NCBI RefSeq assembly: GCF_030676415.1
Contig: NZ_JAUUTW010000004.1
Coordinates: 1-64,000, forward strand
Source of the DNA: Peribacillus frigoritolerans
GTDB taxonomy: Bacteria > Bacillota > Bacilli > Bacillales > DSM-1321
Reading direction: 5' to 3'
DNA: 64,000 nt
The position numbers and the translations under genes were made by a program. Positions 36,390 through 45,517 of this stretch are shown one piece after another. The notes under the pieces were generated by a model. It was not told the DNA's origin. It worked only from the letters and a program-made list of their open reading frames with translations, and searched no databases. The stretch's first letter is position 1; each line of letters begins with the position of its first letter.

Positions 36390-37676
36390 TTATTTAGGAA
36401 GTACCTGGCAGACAGTCATCCGTTGATCGGATATTAAGTCCTTGGCGACCTCCCTGATATCTTCGATCGTTAGTTTTTCCAATACCGATACAACATCGAA
36501 CAGGTTCATATCATTGAATGCATATCTGGTGAATTGATTCGCTATATACTCCGGCGAATTCAGGGAACGAAGGAAAGAACCGATTTTTTTCTTGATTGTC
36601 CTTTGCAGGCTTTCTTCATTCAGGCCGGTTCCGGCTTTTGATTTTTGCAGGATACCAAATAAAGACTCTGTCAACTCATCAGGTTTGGCACTGTCCCCGC
36701 CAATTAACGCAAACCCAAAACCTTGTTCCTGTGTATAATCATAAGAGAAGCTTTGATCGATTAACCCTTCCTCATATAACTCCTCATGCAAAGGTGAACT
36801 CTTGCCAAACAGCATTTCCAAATAAATATTGGTCGCCAATTCCCTTTTCAAAAGCTGTAAACCGGATTGGTGCACATTGATGGCCTTGATGCCCAGCATC
36901 ACTTTTGGTGTCTGGACATTCATCCTTAAGACTTCCTTATCCTTGGCAACGGCTTCCGGCTCCTCGTCAAATTTACGTTCCACTGCTGGTTGTTCGTTAT
37001 ACCCTTTATTATTTTGATTATCCCGAATCAGTTTCATGGCACTTTCGACATCTACCGGTCCTACAACGAACAGGAGCATGTTGCTAGGATGGTAAAACGT
37101 ATTATAACATTCGTAAAGCATATCCTTCGTAATATCTGCAATGGATTCCACAGTACCGGCAATATCGATTTTCACTGGATGTTGATGATACATATTGGCT
37201 ATCGTCCCGAAATATAATCGCCAGTCTGAATTATCATCATACATATTGATTTCCTGCCCAATGATTCCTTTTTCCTTCTCTACCGTCTTTTCCGAAAAGT
37301 AAGGATCCTGGACAAAGTCAATTAAGGTAGTTAGATTCCTATCGAAATCGGACGTGCTTGAAAATAAATAAGCTGTGCGGGTGAAAGAAGTAAAGGCATT
37401 TGCAGATGCTCCCTGTTTTGAAAATTGCTGAAAAACATCACCATCTTCCTTTTCAAATAGCTTATGTTCAAGAAAATGGGCAATCCCATCAGGTACTTTA
37501 GAGAATTCCGTTTCATTCAATGGTTTGAAATGGTTGTCGATTGAACCATAATTCGTAGTGAAAGTCGCAAATGACTTATTGAACCCACTTTTCGGAAGAA
37601 TATATACTTCGAGACCATTATCCATTTTTTCATGGAAAAGTTCTTCTTTCAATTGAGTGAATGCTATTTTATCCAT
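36390..37676 (-). CDS. ymfH: YmfH, M16-family zinc peptidase
   Basis: A 428-residue M16 peptidase. The inverted zinc motif is DGIAHFLEHKLFE near 65 (HxxEH) and the second zinc Glu lies in the EKGIIGQEINMY region ~77 residues later. It is the catalytic member of the YmfF/YmfH pair, since YmfF lacks HxxEH. Its start codon shares one base with the ymfF stop (TAATG), so translation is coupled. The substrate is unknown. Related pairs elsewhere act as heterodimers. Confidence 0.93.
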   Translation of the reverse strand: MDKIAFTQLKEELFHEKMDNGLEVYILPKSGFNKSFATFTTNYGSIDNHFKPLNETEFSKVPDGIAHFLEHKLFEKEDGDVFQQFSKQGASANAFTSFTRTAYLFSSTSDFDRNLTTLIDFVQDPYFSEKTVEKEKGIIGQEINMYDDNSDWRLYFGTIANMYHQHPVKIDIAGTVESIADITKDMLYECYNTFYHPSNMLLFVVGPVDVESAMKLIRDNQNNKGYNEQPAVERKFDEEPEAVAKDKEVLRMNVQTPKVMLGIKAINVHQSGLQLLKRELATNIYLEMLFGKSSPLHEELYEEGLIDQSFSYDYTQEQGFGFALIGGDSAKPDELTESLFGILQKSKAGTGLNEESLQRTIKKKIGSFLRSLNSPEYIANQFTRYAFNDMNLFDVVSVLEKLTIEDIREVAKDLISDQRMTVCQVLPK

Positions 37677-38956
37677 TACCCTTGCACCTCCGCTTCCGTT
37701 AGGAAATAAATCGTATCAAGCTGAATCTTTTGACCAACTGCAATGATTTCTTCCTTTGTCGTCCGCTCTGTTTTTGCAAACCACTCGTCAAGTGATATAT
37801 CCTGCCCGGAAACCACATTATGATATAAAATTTCCACAAGTCCTCTTGAAACGTCAATGGTTTCAAGGAGTTGGTTCTTAACGACCGCCTTTGTCTGTGC
37901 CAGTTCTTCTTCGGAAAAGTTCCCTAGCTTCATTTCCTTCATTTGTGCATGAATGATATCCAATGCCTGCTTGTAGTTGGCATTTTCAATGCCGGCCATG
38001 ACCATTAAAAGTCCTTTATGACTTTCGAGCCTTGAAGCTGCATAATAAGCAAGGCTGGCTTTCTCCCTGACATTAATGAAAAGTTTTGAATGTGAAAAGC
38101 CGCCAAAAATCCCATTGAATAGCTGAAGAGCATAATAATCCGGATCACCGTATGCAACTTGGGTTCGGTAACCGATATTCAATTTCCCTTGTTTCACATC
38201 CGAATTCTCAATGATTTCTTTTTCCTTCTCCACTACCTTGCCCGTCTCCCTTGGCAGTCTCACAGGCACTCGTTCTTGCAACGACACATACTTGTCAGCT
38301 AGAGCCACCACTTCCGATTCATCGATGTCACCGATTACATATAAATCGATTTCATCCTCCGTCAGCATTTTTTTATAATAGGCGAAAAGGGATTCTGGAG
38401 TTATCGTTTCCAAGTCTTGAAGATTACCGCTCGCTTCTAAAGCATATGGTTCGTTTTTACACATTTCCTCTACAAGGCGTGTAGCTGAATATCGCATTTT
38501 GTCATCGGAAATGGATTGAATCCGCTGTTTTAAAGAACGGATTTCATTGGAAACGGTTTTAGAGTCAAAGGCTTCGCCGTTCTTCTTCGGATTAAAGATC
38601 ACCTCTGATAATAACCCAAAAGCCTTTTCGAGAAGCGGGGTTGAATCACTAAGGAATTTTTCATTGACGATATCGATCGTAAAACTTATGATTTGATATT
38701 CTCCTTTTTTAGCTACATCGACATAAAACCCTGCTCCATATAAATCATCAAGATAAGATCGAAGCTCGGGTGTTGTAGGATATTTACTTGTATTGCTCTG
38801 TAACACATATGGCAGCAATGCACGATATGTAACGTCCTCTTTTGTCAACGGGGCTTTCATCTTCAGCACGAGAGTATTCGTTTTATATTTATCCGTCCGG
38901 ACCACATGAAGCTTGTAGCCGCTTTTTTCCGTAATTGTATCGGAAGCAATAGACAT
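37676..38956 (-). CDS. ymfF: YmfF, catalytically degenerate M16-family protein
   Basis: A 426-residue M16-fold protein. The stretch that should carry HxxEH reads YRALLPYVLQSNTSKYPTT, with no zinc ligands, so it is a non-catalytic partner. FSHSKLFINVREKASLAYY near 290 is the conserved M16 C-terminal half signature with Arg and Tyr that bind peptide backbone. It is followed directly by ymfH with a one-base overlap. It probably forms the second half of a heterodimeric peptidase. Confidence 0.9.
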   Translation of the reverse strand: MSIASDTITEKSGYKLHVVRTDKYKTNTLVLKMKAPLTKEDVTYRALLPYVLQSNTSKYPTTPELRSYLDDLYGAGFYVDVAKKGEYQIISFTIDIVNEKFLSDSTPLLEKAFGLLSEVIFNPKKNGEAFDSKTVSNEIRSLKQRIQSISDDKMRYSATRLVEEMCKNEPYALEASGNLQDLETITPESLFAYYKKMLTEDEIDLYVIGDIDESEVVALADKYVSLQERVPVRLPRETGKVVEKEKEIIENSDVKQGKLNIGYRTQVAYGDPDYYALQLFNGIFGGFSHSKLFINVREKASLAYYAASRLESHKGLLMVMAGIENANYKQALDIIHAQMKEMKLGNFSEEELAQTKAVVKNQLLETIDVSRGLVEILYHNVVSGQDISLDEWFAKTERTTKEEIIAVGQKIQLDTIYFLTEAEVQG

Positions 38957-39124
38957 GAATAATCCTCCTCATTATATAAATCACCTTTATTCGCTTATTG
39001 TTTGTAGATTGGAACTCTTTTAAACATCTACTTAAAATATACATGTGAAAGGAAAAATCATGCAAGTTACAGCTACTTTTTTTGGTATTTCACCAGCTCA
39101 CCATCACTTATGGCTCAATCTCAA

Positions 39125-39160
39125 AAGAAAAAACCGGCCAGCAAAGTTTGCTGACCGGTT
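39125..39160 (-). terminator. Rho-independent terminator of nupQ
   Basis: AACCGGCCAGCAAA (39132-39145) pairs with TTTGCTGACCGGTT (39147-39160) with one mismatch; TTTTTTCTTTT follows on the minus strand. Confidence 0.8.
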
Positions 39161-39166
39161 AAATAC

Positions 39167-40126
39167 TTATCTTTTCCCTTTGATGTATGGCTGTCCGGAT
39201 GCTTTTGGAGCATCTGCACGTCCAATGAAACCAGTTAGTGCAATGATCGTCAGAACATAAGGAGCGATCAAGAGGTAAACCGATGGAATATCCTTGAAGA
39301 AGGGAAGGCTCGAGCCAACGATACTTAAACTTTGAGCCAAACCAAAGAATAACGCAGCACCCATTGCCCCGATCGGGTGCCACTTACCAAAAATCATGGC
39401 GGCAATGGCCATGAAACCTTGACCATTAATTGTCGCATGATTGAATTCATTCGAAAAGATGGTAGCATAAATCGCTCCGCCGATACCTCCAAAAGCACCT
39501 GATAATAAAACGGCGGCATATCGGATTTTCGTAACATTGACACCCATCGTGTCAGCAGCCATGGGATGTTCTCCTACTGCACGGATCCTTAACCCGAATG
39601 GTGTTTTATATAGTACATACCAAACGACAAAAGATATTAGAATCGCTATATATACGATATAATAACCATTTGCAAAAAAGATGGGTCCTATAAATGGAAT
39701 ATCACTTAATAATGGAACATCAATCCTTGGAAATGTTTCCGTAATTCTATCAGTTTGACCTTTGTCAAAAATCAGCTTCACCAAAAACATGGTCAGACCT
39801 ACTGCCAACAAGTTGATGGCGACCCCACTAACCGTTTGGTCCGCCCTGAACGTAATGCATGCCACAGCGTGCAGAATGGAAAACAGCAAGCCGGCAATCA
39901 TTGCCGCTAAGACTGCGAGCCAAGGTGTCCATTCCCCAAATACATCAGCAAACATTAAGTTAAAAACAATCCCAGTAAAGGCACCAATGACCATCAATCC
40001 TTCTAAACCGATGTTTATGACACCTGCCCGTTCAGAAAACACTCCTCCGAGTGAAGTAAAAATAAGTGGAGCGGCTAGAGCAATCATAGATGGAATAATA
40101 ATTTGTAATACTTGGAAAAAATCCAC
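39167..40126 (-). CDS. nupQ: Nucleoside ABC transporter permease 2
   Basis: A 319-residue permease with about eight to nine membrane segments. SLGGVFSERAGVINIGLEGLMVIGAF near 25 is the conserved motif of the BPD_transp_2 nucleoside/sugar permeases, and GEHPMAADTMGVNV is the coupling loop to the ATPase. It pairs with NupP, whose stop is 1 base upstream of its start. It is the last gene of the operon. Confidence 0.92.
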   Translation of the reverse strand: MDFFQVLQIIIPSMIALAAPLIFTSLGGVFSERAGVINIGLEGLMVIGAFTGIVFNLMFADVFGEWTPWLAVLAAMIAGLLFSILHAVACITFRADQTVSGVAINLLAVGLTMFLVKLIFDKGQTDRITETFPRIDVPLLSDIPFIGPIFFANGYYIVYIAILISFVVWYVLYKTPFGLRIRAVGEHPMAADTMGVNVTKIRYAAVLLSGAFGGIGGAIYATIFSNEFNHATINGQGFMAIAAMIFGKWHPIGAMGAALFFGLAQSLSIVGSSLPFFKDIPSVYLLIAPYVLTIIALTGFIGRADAPKASGQPYIKGKR

Positions 40127-41170
40127 TTATTTCACCCCTTTCTTAAATCGAGCGGCAATCCAACGAATAAAATAACTGGATGCTACGAAGAAAATGATCA
40201 ATGCTATGACAATATCTACAATTTCACTTGGTATGCCGGTTTCTAGCGGCATATTTAAGGCCCCTGCTTTCAGTCCGCCAAATAATAAGGCTGCAAGAAC
40301 AACACCAATAGCCGTATTCGCTCCCAGTAAGGCTACTGCAATCCCGTCAAAGCCCATACCCGTGAATCCACCATTGACCGCTGCATAACCGAAAGTTCCA
40401 AGGCCTTCCATCGCACCTGCAAGCCCTGCAAACGCACCAGAAATAACCATGGAAAGTATGATGTTCTTATTTACACTCATCCCTGCATATTCGGACGCGT
40501 GCTGATTGAAACCTACCGCTTTCAGTTCAAAGCCCGTTTTTGTCCTTTCAAGAAGGAACCACATGATGATTACGCAAATAATCGCTACCACTATTCCCCA
40601 ATGCATCCGGGAAAAATCCGTAATGCTTTCAAAAAAAGGAGACCGCAGTGATGCTGTATCGGCAATTCTTTCTGTTTTATCCAGCTTGTCAGTCATTACA
40701 TTCCGAATTAAATAATTCGTCACATATAAAGCTGTATAATTCAACATGATTGAAACGATTACTTCATGTACACGGAACTTAGCTTTTAAATAACCAGGGA
40801 TGAATGCCCACAAGGCGCCAGCAGCTGCCCCAGCTATGATCGCCAACGGCAAATGGATGATCCTCGGAAGCTCAAAAGCGATTCCGACCCAAACTGCGGC
40901 CAGCCAGCCTACAATTAATTGCCCTTCTACACCGATATTGAATAGGCCCGTACGAAAAGCAAAAGCCACTGCCAAACCAGCAAGGATATAAGGAATGATT
41001 GTCCGGACGGATTCCCCTACATAATAAGAATCCCCAATAATTCCATTTATCATGGAGCCATAGCCGGCAACTGGGTCATAGCCGCTTACCAACATGATTA
41101 TTGCCCCAACGACTAAGCCGAGGATAACTGCTATTAACGGACTCGTTAATTTAGATAAATACTTAGACAT
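40127..41170 (-). CDS. nupP: Nucleoside ABC transporter permease 1
   Basis: A 347-residue permease starting MSKYLSKLTSPL at ATG 41170; the longer frame reads through the upstream ATPase gene. FRTGLFNIGVEGQLIVG near 72 is the family motif and GFNQHASEYAGMSVNKNI near 240 the ATPase-coupling loop. Its start overlaps the NupO stop by 8 bases. With NupQ it forms the channel for nucleosides such as guanosine. Confidence 0.92.
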   Translation of the reverse strand: MSKYLSKLTSPLIAVILGLVVGAIIMLVSGYDPVAGYGSMINGIIGDSYYVGESVRTIIPYILAGLAVAFAFRTGLFNIGVEGQLIVGWLAAVWVGIAFELPRIIHLPLAIIAGAAAGALWAFIPGYLKAKFRVHEVIVSIMLNYTALYVTNYLIRNVMTDKLDKTERIADTASLRSPFFESITDFSRMHWGIVVAIICVIIMWFLLERTKTGFELKAVGFNQHASEYAGMSVNKNIILSMVISGAFAGLAGAMEGLGTFGYAAVNGGFTGMGFDGIAVALLGANTAIGVVLAALLFGGLKAGALNMPLETGIPSEIVDIVIALIIFFVASSYFIRWIAARFKKGVK

Positions 41171-42698
41171 TTTGTTTTCCACCTGCTTCCGTCCGTTTAC
41201 TGCCAGCCATAAGGAGACCAAGCTCCTGTTCAGTCGTTTCTTTCGGATCGACAATTGCCACGATTTCCCCTTCGTATATAACGGCAATTCTATCGCTCAC
41301 ATTCATGATTTCTTCCAATTCAAATGATATGAGGAGAACCGCTTTTCCTGCATCACGCTGTTCAATTAGACGTTTATGGATAAACTCGATTGCTCCAACA
41401 TCAAGCCCGCGTGTTGGCTGTGCGGCAATCAATAAATCCGGGTTCCTATCAACTTCCCGGCCGATGATCGCTTTTTGCTGATTCCCGCCAGAAAGTGCCC
41501 TTGCCGGGGTATATTCACTCGGAGTACGAACATCGTAACTTTTGATCAATGAACGGGCTTTTTCAAATATTTTCTTTGAGTTCAAGATACCGGCTTTTGA
41601 AAAAGGCTTTTGATAGTAGGTTTGCAAGACAATATTTTCCCCAATGCTGTAATCGAGAACCAAACCATGCTTATGTCTGTCTTCTGGAATATGCCCGACA
41701 CCTGCTTCAGTGATTTTACGCGGCTTAAGATTCCTGATCTCTTTTCCATTTAGCTTTATCGAACCTGCAGTTGTCTTCCTTAGGCCAGCCAATGCTTCAA
41801 TTAATTCGGATTGACCATTTCCATCTACTCCAGCGATTCCGACAATTTCTCCTGCACGGACAGCTAAATCCAAGTTCCGAACAGCTGAAACGCCCCGGGA
41901 ATCCTTGACTTCCAGTTCCCGAACCTCGAGAACGACATCAGAAGGGGAAGCTGCCGTTTTTTCCGTTTTAAAAAGAACTTCCCTACCGACCATTAAACTG
42001 GCCAATTCGTTAGGATTCGTTTCGTTGACATTCACTGTACCAATTCCTTGCCCTTTGCGTATTACCGTTACCCGGTCACAAACCTCCATGATTTCCTTAA
42101 GTTTGTGTGTAATTAAAATGATCGATTTACCCTCTTTGATAAGGGCCTTCATTATATAAATCAATTCCTTGATTTCTTGAGGAGTCAGTACAGCTGTCGG
42201 TTCATCGAAAATCAATATCTCCGCACCACGGTAAAGCGTTTTAAGAATTTCGACACGCTGCTGCATCCCTATTGAAATATCGGCGATTTTTGCATAGGGG
42301 TCAACACGAAGCTGATATTGTTCTGATAGTTTCCTAACTTCTTCACTCGCTTCTTTTAAATCGATTTTCCCCGCTTTTGACGGTTCTCTTCCTAAAATGA
42401 TATTTTCTGTTACTGTAAAAGGGTCAACGAGCATAAAATGCTGATGGACCATTCCAATCCCTAAATCATTGGCAATATTAGGACTGGTTATATTGACTGG
42501 CTTACCATTCACACGGATTTCTCCCTGTTCAGGCTGGTATAAGCCGAATAAAACATTCATCAAAGTGGATTTACCCGCGCCATTTTCACCTAATAATGCG
42601 TGAATCTCCCCTTTTTTAACCTGAAGGGTGACGTTATCATTTGCGACGATGCCGGGGAATTCCTTACGGATATTGAGCATCTCAATTACATATTCCAC
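41163..42698 (-). CDS. nupO: Nucleoside ABC transporter ATP-binding protein (two ABC domains)
   Basis: A 511-residue protein with two ABC cassettes. The first has GENGAGKSTLMNVL, the signature-like ISIGMQQRVEIL and ILIFDEPTAVLTPQE. The second has a degenerate Walker A, GVDGNGQSELIE, with the Lys replaced, a complete ALSGGNQQKAI signature and AAQPTRGLDVGAIE. This split of intact and degenerate sites is usual in sugar and nucleoside importers. It is read after nupN, from which two hairpins separate it. Confidence 0.94.
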   Translation of the reverse strand: MEYVIEMLNIRKEFPGIVANDNVTLQVKKGEIHALLGENGAGKSTLMNVLFGLYQPEQGEIRVNGKPVNITSPNIANDLGIGMVHQHFMLVDPFTVTENIILGREPSKAGKIDLKEASEEVRKLSEQYQLRVDPYAKIADISIGMQQRVEILKTLYRGAEILIFDEPTAVLTPQEIKELIYIMKALIKEGKSIILITHKLKEIMEVCDRVTVIRKGQGIGTVNVNETNPNELASLMVGREVLFKTEKTAASPSDVVLEVRELEVKDSRGVSAVRNLDLAVRAGEIVGIAGVDGNGQSELIEALAGLRKTTAGSIKLNGKEIRNLKPRKITEAGVGHIPEDRHKHGLVLDYSIGENIVLQTYYQKPFSKAGILNSKKIFEKARSLIKSYDVRTPSEYTPARALSGGNQQKAIIGREVDRNPDLLIAAQPTRGLDVGAIEFIHKRLIEQRDAGKAVLLISFELEEIMNVSDRIAVIYEGEIVAIVDPKETTEQELGLLMAGSKRTEAGGKQNV

Positions 42699-42782
42699 GT
42701 ATTATCAACTCCTAAAGTGAGTGTAAATATTCTTTATTATTAAATTGCTGATCCAACTTTATTGATTTTTTTAAAAAAACCA

Positions 42783-42817
42783 AATGAAAAACTACGATAC
42801 TATCATAGTTTTTCATT
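42783..42817 (-). terminator. AT-rich hairpin between nupN and nupO
   Basis: A 17-bp stem (42783-42799 with 42801-42817, one C-A mismatch) with a one-base centre. A TGGTTTTTTT run follows on the minus strand. It could lower readthrough from nupN to nupO. Confidence 0.5.
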
Positions 42818-42848
42818 CGATATTTTACAGTTGCCAAGAGCCATTGGG

Positions 42849-42887
42849 GAAAAGAAAGAATAGAGGGCAATACTGCCTCCCTATTCT
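42849..42887 (-). terminator. Terminator or attenuator after nupN
   Basis: AGAATAG...GGGC (42857-42868) pairs with GCC...CTATTCT (42874-42887) with a bulge; TTTCTTTTCC follows on the minus strand. Partial termination would give more lipoprotein than transporter. Confidence 0.6.
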
Positions 42888-42902
42888 CTCTTCTATTACA
42901 GC

Positions 42903-43994
42903 TTATAAACCAAGTTTTTCGAACTCTTTATCCGTACCTGGAACTACGAATTCACCTGATTTAATTTTTTCTGTCCACTCTTCGACCGCTTTTAAAGATT
43001 CTTCTGTTACGTTATCTTTTGTATCGGAAATGCCTACACCATTTTCTTCGATACCGTACTCAATTACTTTTCCGCCTGGGAAGCTTCCTTCTTTCGCTTT
43101 CTCGGAAAGGTCTTTAACTGCTACGTCTACACGTTTTAGCATGGAAGTCAGTGTGATGTTGTCGTCAGTTCCTGGAACTGCCCCTAGTTTAGCTTGGTCG
43201 CTATCTACACCGATAACATAGATTTCTCTCTTAGGATCTTTTTGCTTTTGCTCGACAGCTTCAGTGAATACACCTTTTCCAGTTCCGCCAGCAGCATGAT
43301 AAATGATATCGATACCTGAAGAATACATGGAGCCTGCAGTGGATTTACCGATGTCAGCTTTATTGAAATCGCCGGCATATTTAACTTCAACTTTCGCATC
43401 CGGATTTACAGATAAAACCCCAGCCTTAAAGCCAACTTCGAATTTCTTGATTAATTCAGATTCAACTCCGCCGATAAAACCGACCTTGTTTGTTTTGGTT
43501 TGCAATCCGGCAATTACACCTACAAGGAATGATCCTTGCTGCTCTTTAAAAGTAATGCTGGCAACATTCTTTTTATCAACAACTGTATCCACGATAGCAA
43601 AGTTTGAATCTGGACGTTGGTCAGCCACTTCACCGACAGATTCGGCTAAAAGATAACCGATACCATAGATAAGTTTGTAATCTTCACGTACTAGCGTATT
43701 CAGGTTTTTAGCGTAGTCAGCATTTGATTTAGATTGCAGGTAGTTATAGCCATCTTTACCTTTTTCCAAACCATTGTCCTTACCGAATTCCTGAAGTCCT
43801 TTCCAAGCGGATTGGTTGAACGACTCGTCATCCACGCCGCCAGTATCAGTTACCATGGCAACCGTGAAGTTATCTTTTTTGTCTTTCCCATTTGAAGATT
43901 CTTTATCATCATTCTCTGAATTACCACATGCTCCTAGTAGCGTACCGGCTGCAAGAACAAGTGAAAGAGCTAGACCTAATTTGCGCTTTTTCAA
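42903..43994 (-). CDS. nupN: Nucleoside-binding lipoprotein (BMP family)
   Basis: A 363-residue lipoprotein. The signal peptide [17 protein letters not shown] ends in the lipobox LLGAC, so Cys23 is lipidated. The mature part is a periplasmic-binding-protein fold, with [20 protein letters not shown] near 46 and a central [14 protein letters not shown] proteins bind nucleosides at the outer membrane face for the ABC importer. A CodY box lies 38-52 bases upstream. Synteny with ymfC and ymfF is usual in Bacillus cereus-type genomes; in B. subtilis the nup operon is elsewhere. Confidence 0.93.
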   Translation of the reverse strand: MKKRKLGLALSLVLAAGTLLGACGNSENDDKESSNGKDKKDNFTVAMVTDTGGVDDESFNQSAWKGLQEFGKDNGLEKGKDGYNYLQSKSNADYAKNLNTLVREDYKLIYGIGYLLAESVGEVADQRPDSNFAIVDTVVDKKNVASITFKEQQGSFLVGVIAGLQTKTNKVGFIGGVESELIKKFEVGFKAGVLSVNPDAKVEVKYAGDFNKADIGKSTAGSMYSSGIDIIYHAAGGTGKGVFTEAVEQKQKDPKREIYVIGVDSDQAKLGAVPGTDDNITLTSMLKRVDVAVKDLSEKAKEGSFPGGKVIEYGIEENGVGISDTKDNVTEESLKAVEEWTEKIKSGEFVVPGTDKEFEKLGL

Positions 43995-44031
43995 TTTTTA
44001 TCCCCCTAATTTACATAGTTTTTTGAGCAGG

Positions 44032-44046
44032 AATGTTCTGAAAAGT
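44032..44046 (-). promoter_or_regulatory. CodY box upstream of nupN
   Basis: On the minus strand ACTTTTCAGAACATT differs from the CodY consensus AATTTTCWGAAAATT at two of 15 positions. It lies just downstream of the -10 of the proposed nupN promoter. The B. subtilis guanosine transporter operon is CodY-repressed. Confidence 0.7.
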
Positions 44047-44048
44047 CT

Positions 44049-44077
44049 TTTATGTTTGCGTTTTCACTTCTCGTTAA
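44049..44077 (-). promoter_or_regulatory. Candidate sigma-A promoter of nupN
   Basis: On the minus strand TTAACG (44072-44077), 17 bases, CATAAA (44049-44054). It is a modest match, supported by its place next to the CodY box. Confidence 0.45.
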
Positions 44078-44081
44078 TTTT

Positions 44082-44146
44082 TTTTGCATACGTTTGATCG
44101 ACTTTTAAGGAATCGAAACAAACGCTTGCATTCACCCGTATGCAAA
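44082..44146. promoter_or_regulatory. Long interrupted inverted repeat between ymfC and nupN
   Basis: TTTGCATACG (ending about 44092) is repeated in reverse as CGTATGCAAA (ending about 44146). Inside, TTTGATCGA faces a TCGAAACAAA arm. On neither strand does a T-run follow, so it is not a standard terminator. It sits right after the ymfC stop and may be a paired binding site or RNA hairpin. Confidence 0.4.
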
Positions 44147-44154
44147 CTCAAGGC

Positions 44155-44880
44155 CTACACACGTTTACGAAGAACATGAAAGCTGAACATATTGGCTTTA
44201 AAGTAGTTAACAGAATACAGGATAGGCTGGTCCCAATCATCCAGATGCATCTGCTTTAGAACGAGTAGTGCGGCTTCCGGCGAACATTTAAGGATAGGAG
44301 AAACTTTCTCATGATATCCAATGGGCTCGATCTCTGCTACGGCATGCGTAATTTTTCGATGCGCATCCCTTTCCAAAATATCAAAAAGAGACTCATCATT
44401 ACGGTCAAAATTTTCTGATAGTATAGATTCAGGAATTTTGTCAATACAGTAGACAACTGGCTCCCCATTCGCTGTCCTTACTCGCTCGATAATGACGATG
44501 CGTTCATCTGTTGAACAAGAAAACCTGCGTATATCCTCTTCTGTAGGTTCTTGGGCCGTCGAGCTTAAGAAAATCGTACCCGGCTTCATTCCTGCCTCTT
44601 CAATCATGTTCGTGACACTTTTTAATTGCTCGATACCTGAACTGAACCGAGGTTTCGGATTGACGAAAGTCCCAACTCCATGGCGGCGAATGATGATGTT
44701 TTCTTCTTCTAAAATTCGCAGCGCTTCACGAAGTGTCGCCCTACTCACTCCCAATTTTTTTGCAAGATCGAATTCTGAAGGGAATTTTTCATTTTCCTGA
44801 TAGACTCCTGCTTCAATATCCTGCTTCAGGTAATCAATGACCTGCAAATATAAATGTCGACTATCTGATTTTATTGACAT
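44155..44880 (-). CDS. ymfC: YmfC, GntR-family (HutC/UTRA) transcriptional regulator
   Basis: A 241-residue regulator. The winged helix is at residues ~8-75 ([25 protein letters not shown], wing RRHGVGTFV). The UTRA domain is at ~95-235. It precedes the nup operon in the same direction and is separated by 160 bases. A perfect 8-2-8 palindrome lies 28 bases before its start, suggesting autoregulation. Whether it also controls nupNOPQ cannot be told; the same palindrome is not repeated before nupN. The effector is unknown. Confidence 0.9.
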   Translation of the reverse strand: MSIKSDSRHLYLQVIDYLKQDIEAGVYQENEKFPSEFDLAKKLGVSRATLREALRILEEENIIIRRHGVGTFVNPKPRFSSGIEQLKSVTNMIEEAGMKPGTIFLSSTAQEPTEEDIRRFSCSTDERIVIIERVRTANGEPVVYCIDKIPESILSENFDRNDESLFDILERDAHRKITHAVAEIEPIGYHEKVSPILKCSPEAALLVLKQMHLDDWDQPILYSVNYFKANMFSFHVLRKRV

Positions 44881-44907
44881 ACGGTTTCCCCCAGCTAATT
44901 TCTTAAG

Positions 44908-44925
44908 ACATCAGACCTCTGATGT
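44908..44925. promoter_or_regulatory. Palindromic operator candidate before ymfC
   Basis: ACATCAGACCTCTGATGT is a perfect 8-2-8 inverted repeat ~26 bases downstream of the -10. It is placed to block transcription and has the size of a GntR-family site. Confidence 0.6.
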
Positions 44926-44950
44926 TGAATCATTCCTACTAATCGAAAAT

Positions 44951-44959
44951 AATATAACA
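44951..44959 (-). promoter_or_regulatory. Extended -10 promoter of ymfC
   Basis: On the minus strand TGTTATATT (extended -10, TGnTATATT). No good -35 was seen. The rest of the 305-base gap to the plus-strand gene at 45186 is AT-rich with no other gene. Confidence 0.45.
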
Positions 44960-45146
44960 TTTTTTTTGATATAAATAAATAGTGTTTTACTATTTACTTT
45001 AAAAGAATTTAGGAGAAATTACCCTTCCCTGTGTCTTTCAATCTAGAAAAGGCCGCGGAATTTATACGATTATTCTCCTAAATCAGATAAATTTTTTTAA
45101 AAAAATGCAAAATGAATGCGGCTCTGTTCAAGATGCTGTTTTCCTG

Positions 45147-45152
45147 TATAAT
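45147..45152 (+). promoter_or_regulatory. -10 box of the gene at 45186
   Basis: A perfect TATAAT lies 34 bases before the start; the region 17-18 bases upstream (CTGTTC) is a poor -35. Confidence 0.4.
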
Positions 45153-45185
45153 AGGATTTATCTTCTTTGAAGGGATGTACACAAG

Positions 45186-45485
45186 ATGTTAAAGATTACA
45201 GAATACACGATCGAAAAATTGAATGATCCATTTGGTATTTTGTCCGGGGAACGTTTCGAGTTGTTCTTGGATATTGAAGTGCCTGAAGAGGATGAGCTCT
45301 TTTCAGAAAATGGTTTATATATCCGGGTGCTTTTTGCTGTGGAAGAACAAATAGGCAAATTGATTAAATATGATATTTTTGAAAAAGGGAACGAAGTCGC
45401 ACTCGAATTCGATTTAGAAGAAGATGAAGAAGCGATGATTACCGACTTCTGCCTTAAACATTTAGACGAGGCGATGAATAATTAG
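45186..45485 (+). CDS. Small acidic conserved hypothetical protein
   Basis: A 99-residue protein with a strongly acidic second half (FDLEEDEEAMITDFCLKHLDEA). GAAGGGATG precedes the ATG. No signal peptide, membrane span or catalytic motif is visible. It looks like a small Bacillus-specific protein (I associate it with DUF6509, unverified). It is the only plus-strand gene between 22.7 kb and the right end, and has its own -10 box and terminator, so it is a real unit. Confidence 0.75.
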   Translation: MLKITEYTIEKLNDPFGILSGERFELFLDIEVPEEDELFSENGLYIRVLFAVEEQIGKLIKYDIFEKGNEVALEFDLEEDEEAMITDFCLKHLDEAMNN

Positions 45486-45486
45486 A

Positions 45487-45515
45487 AAACCGGGCTGCAG
45501 CCCGGTTTTTTTCTT
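45487..45515. terminator. Rho-independent terminator (bidirectional)
   Basis: A perfect 22-base palindrome with GC core (45487-45508) is followed by seven T. It serves the small gene and, from the other side, spoIIIE. Confidence 0.85.
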
Positions 45516-45517
45516 AC

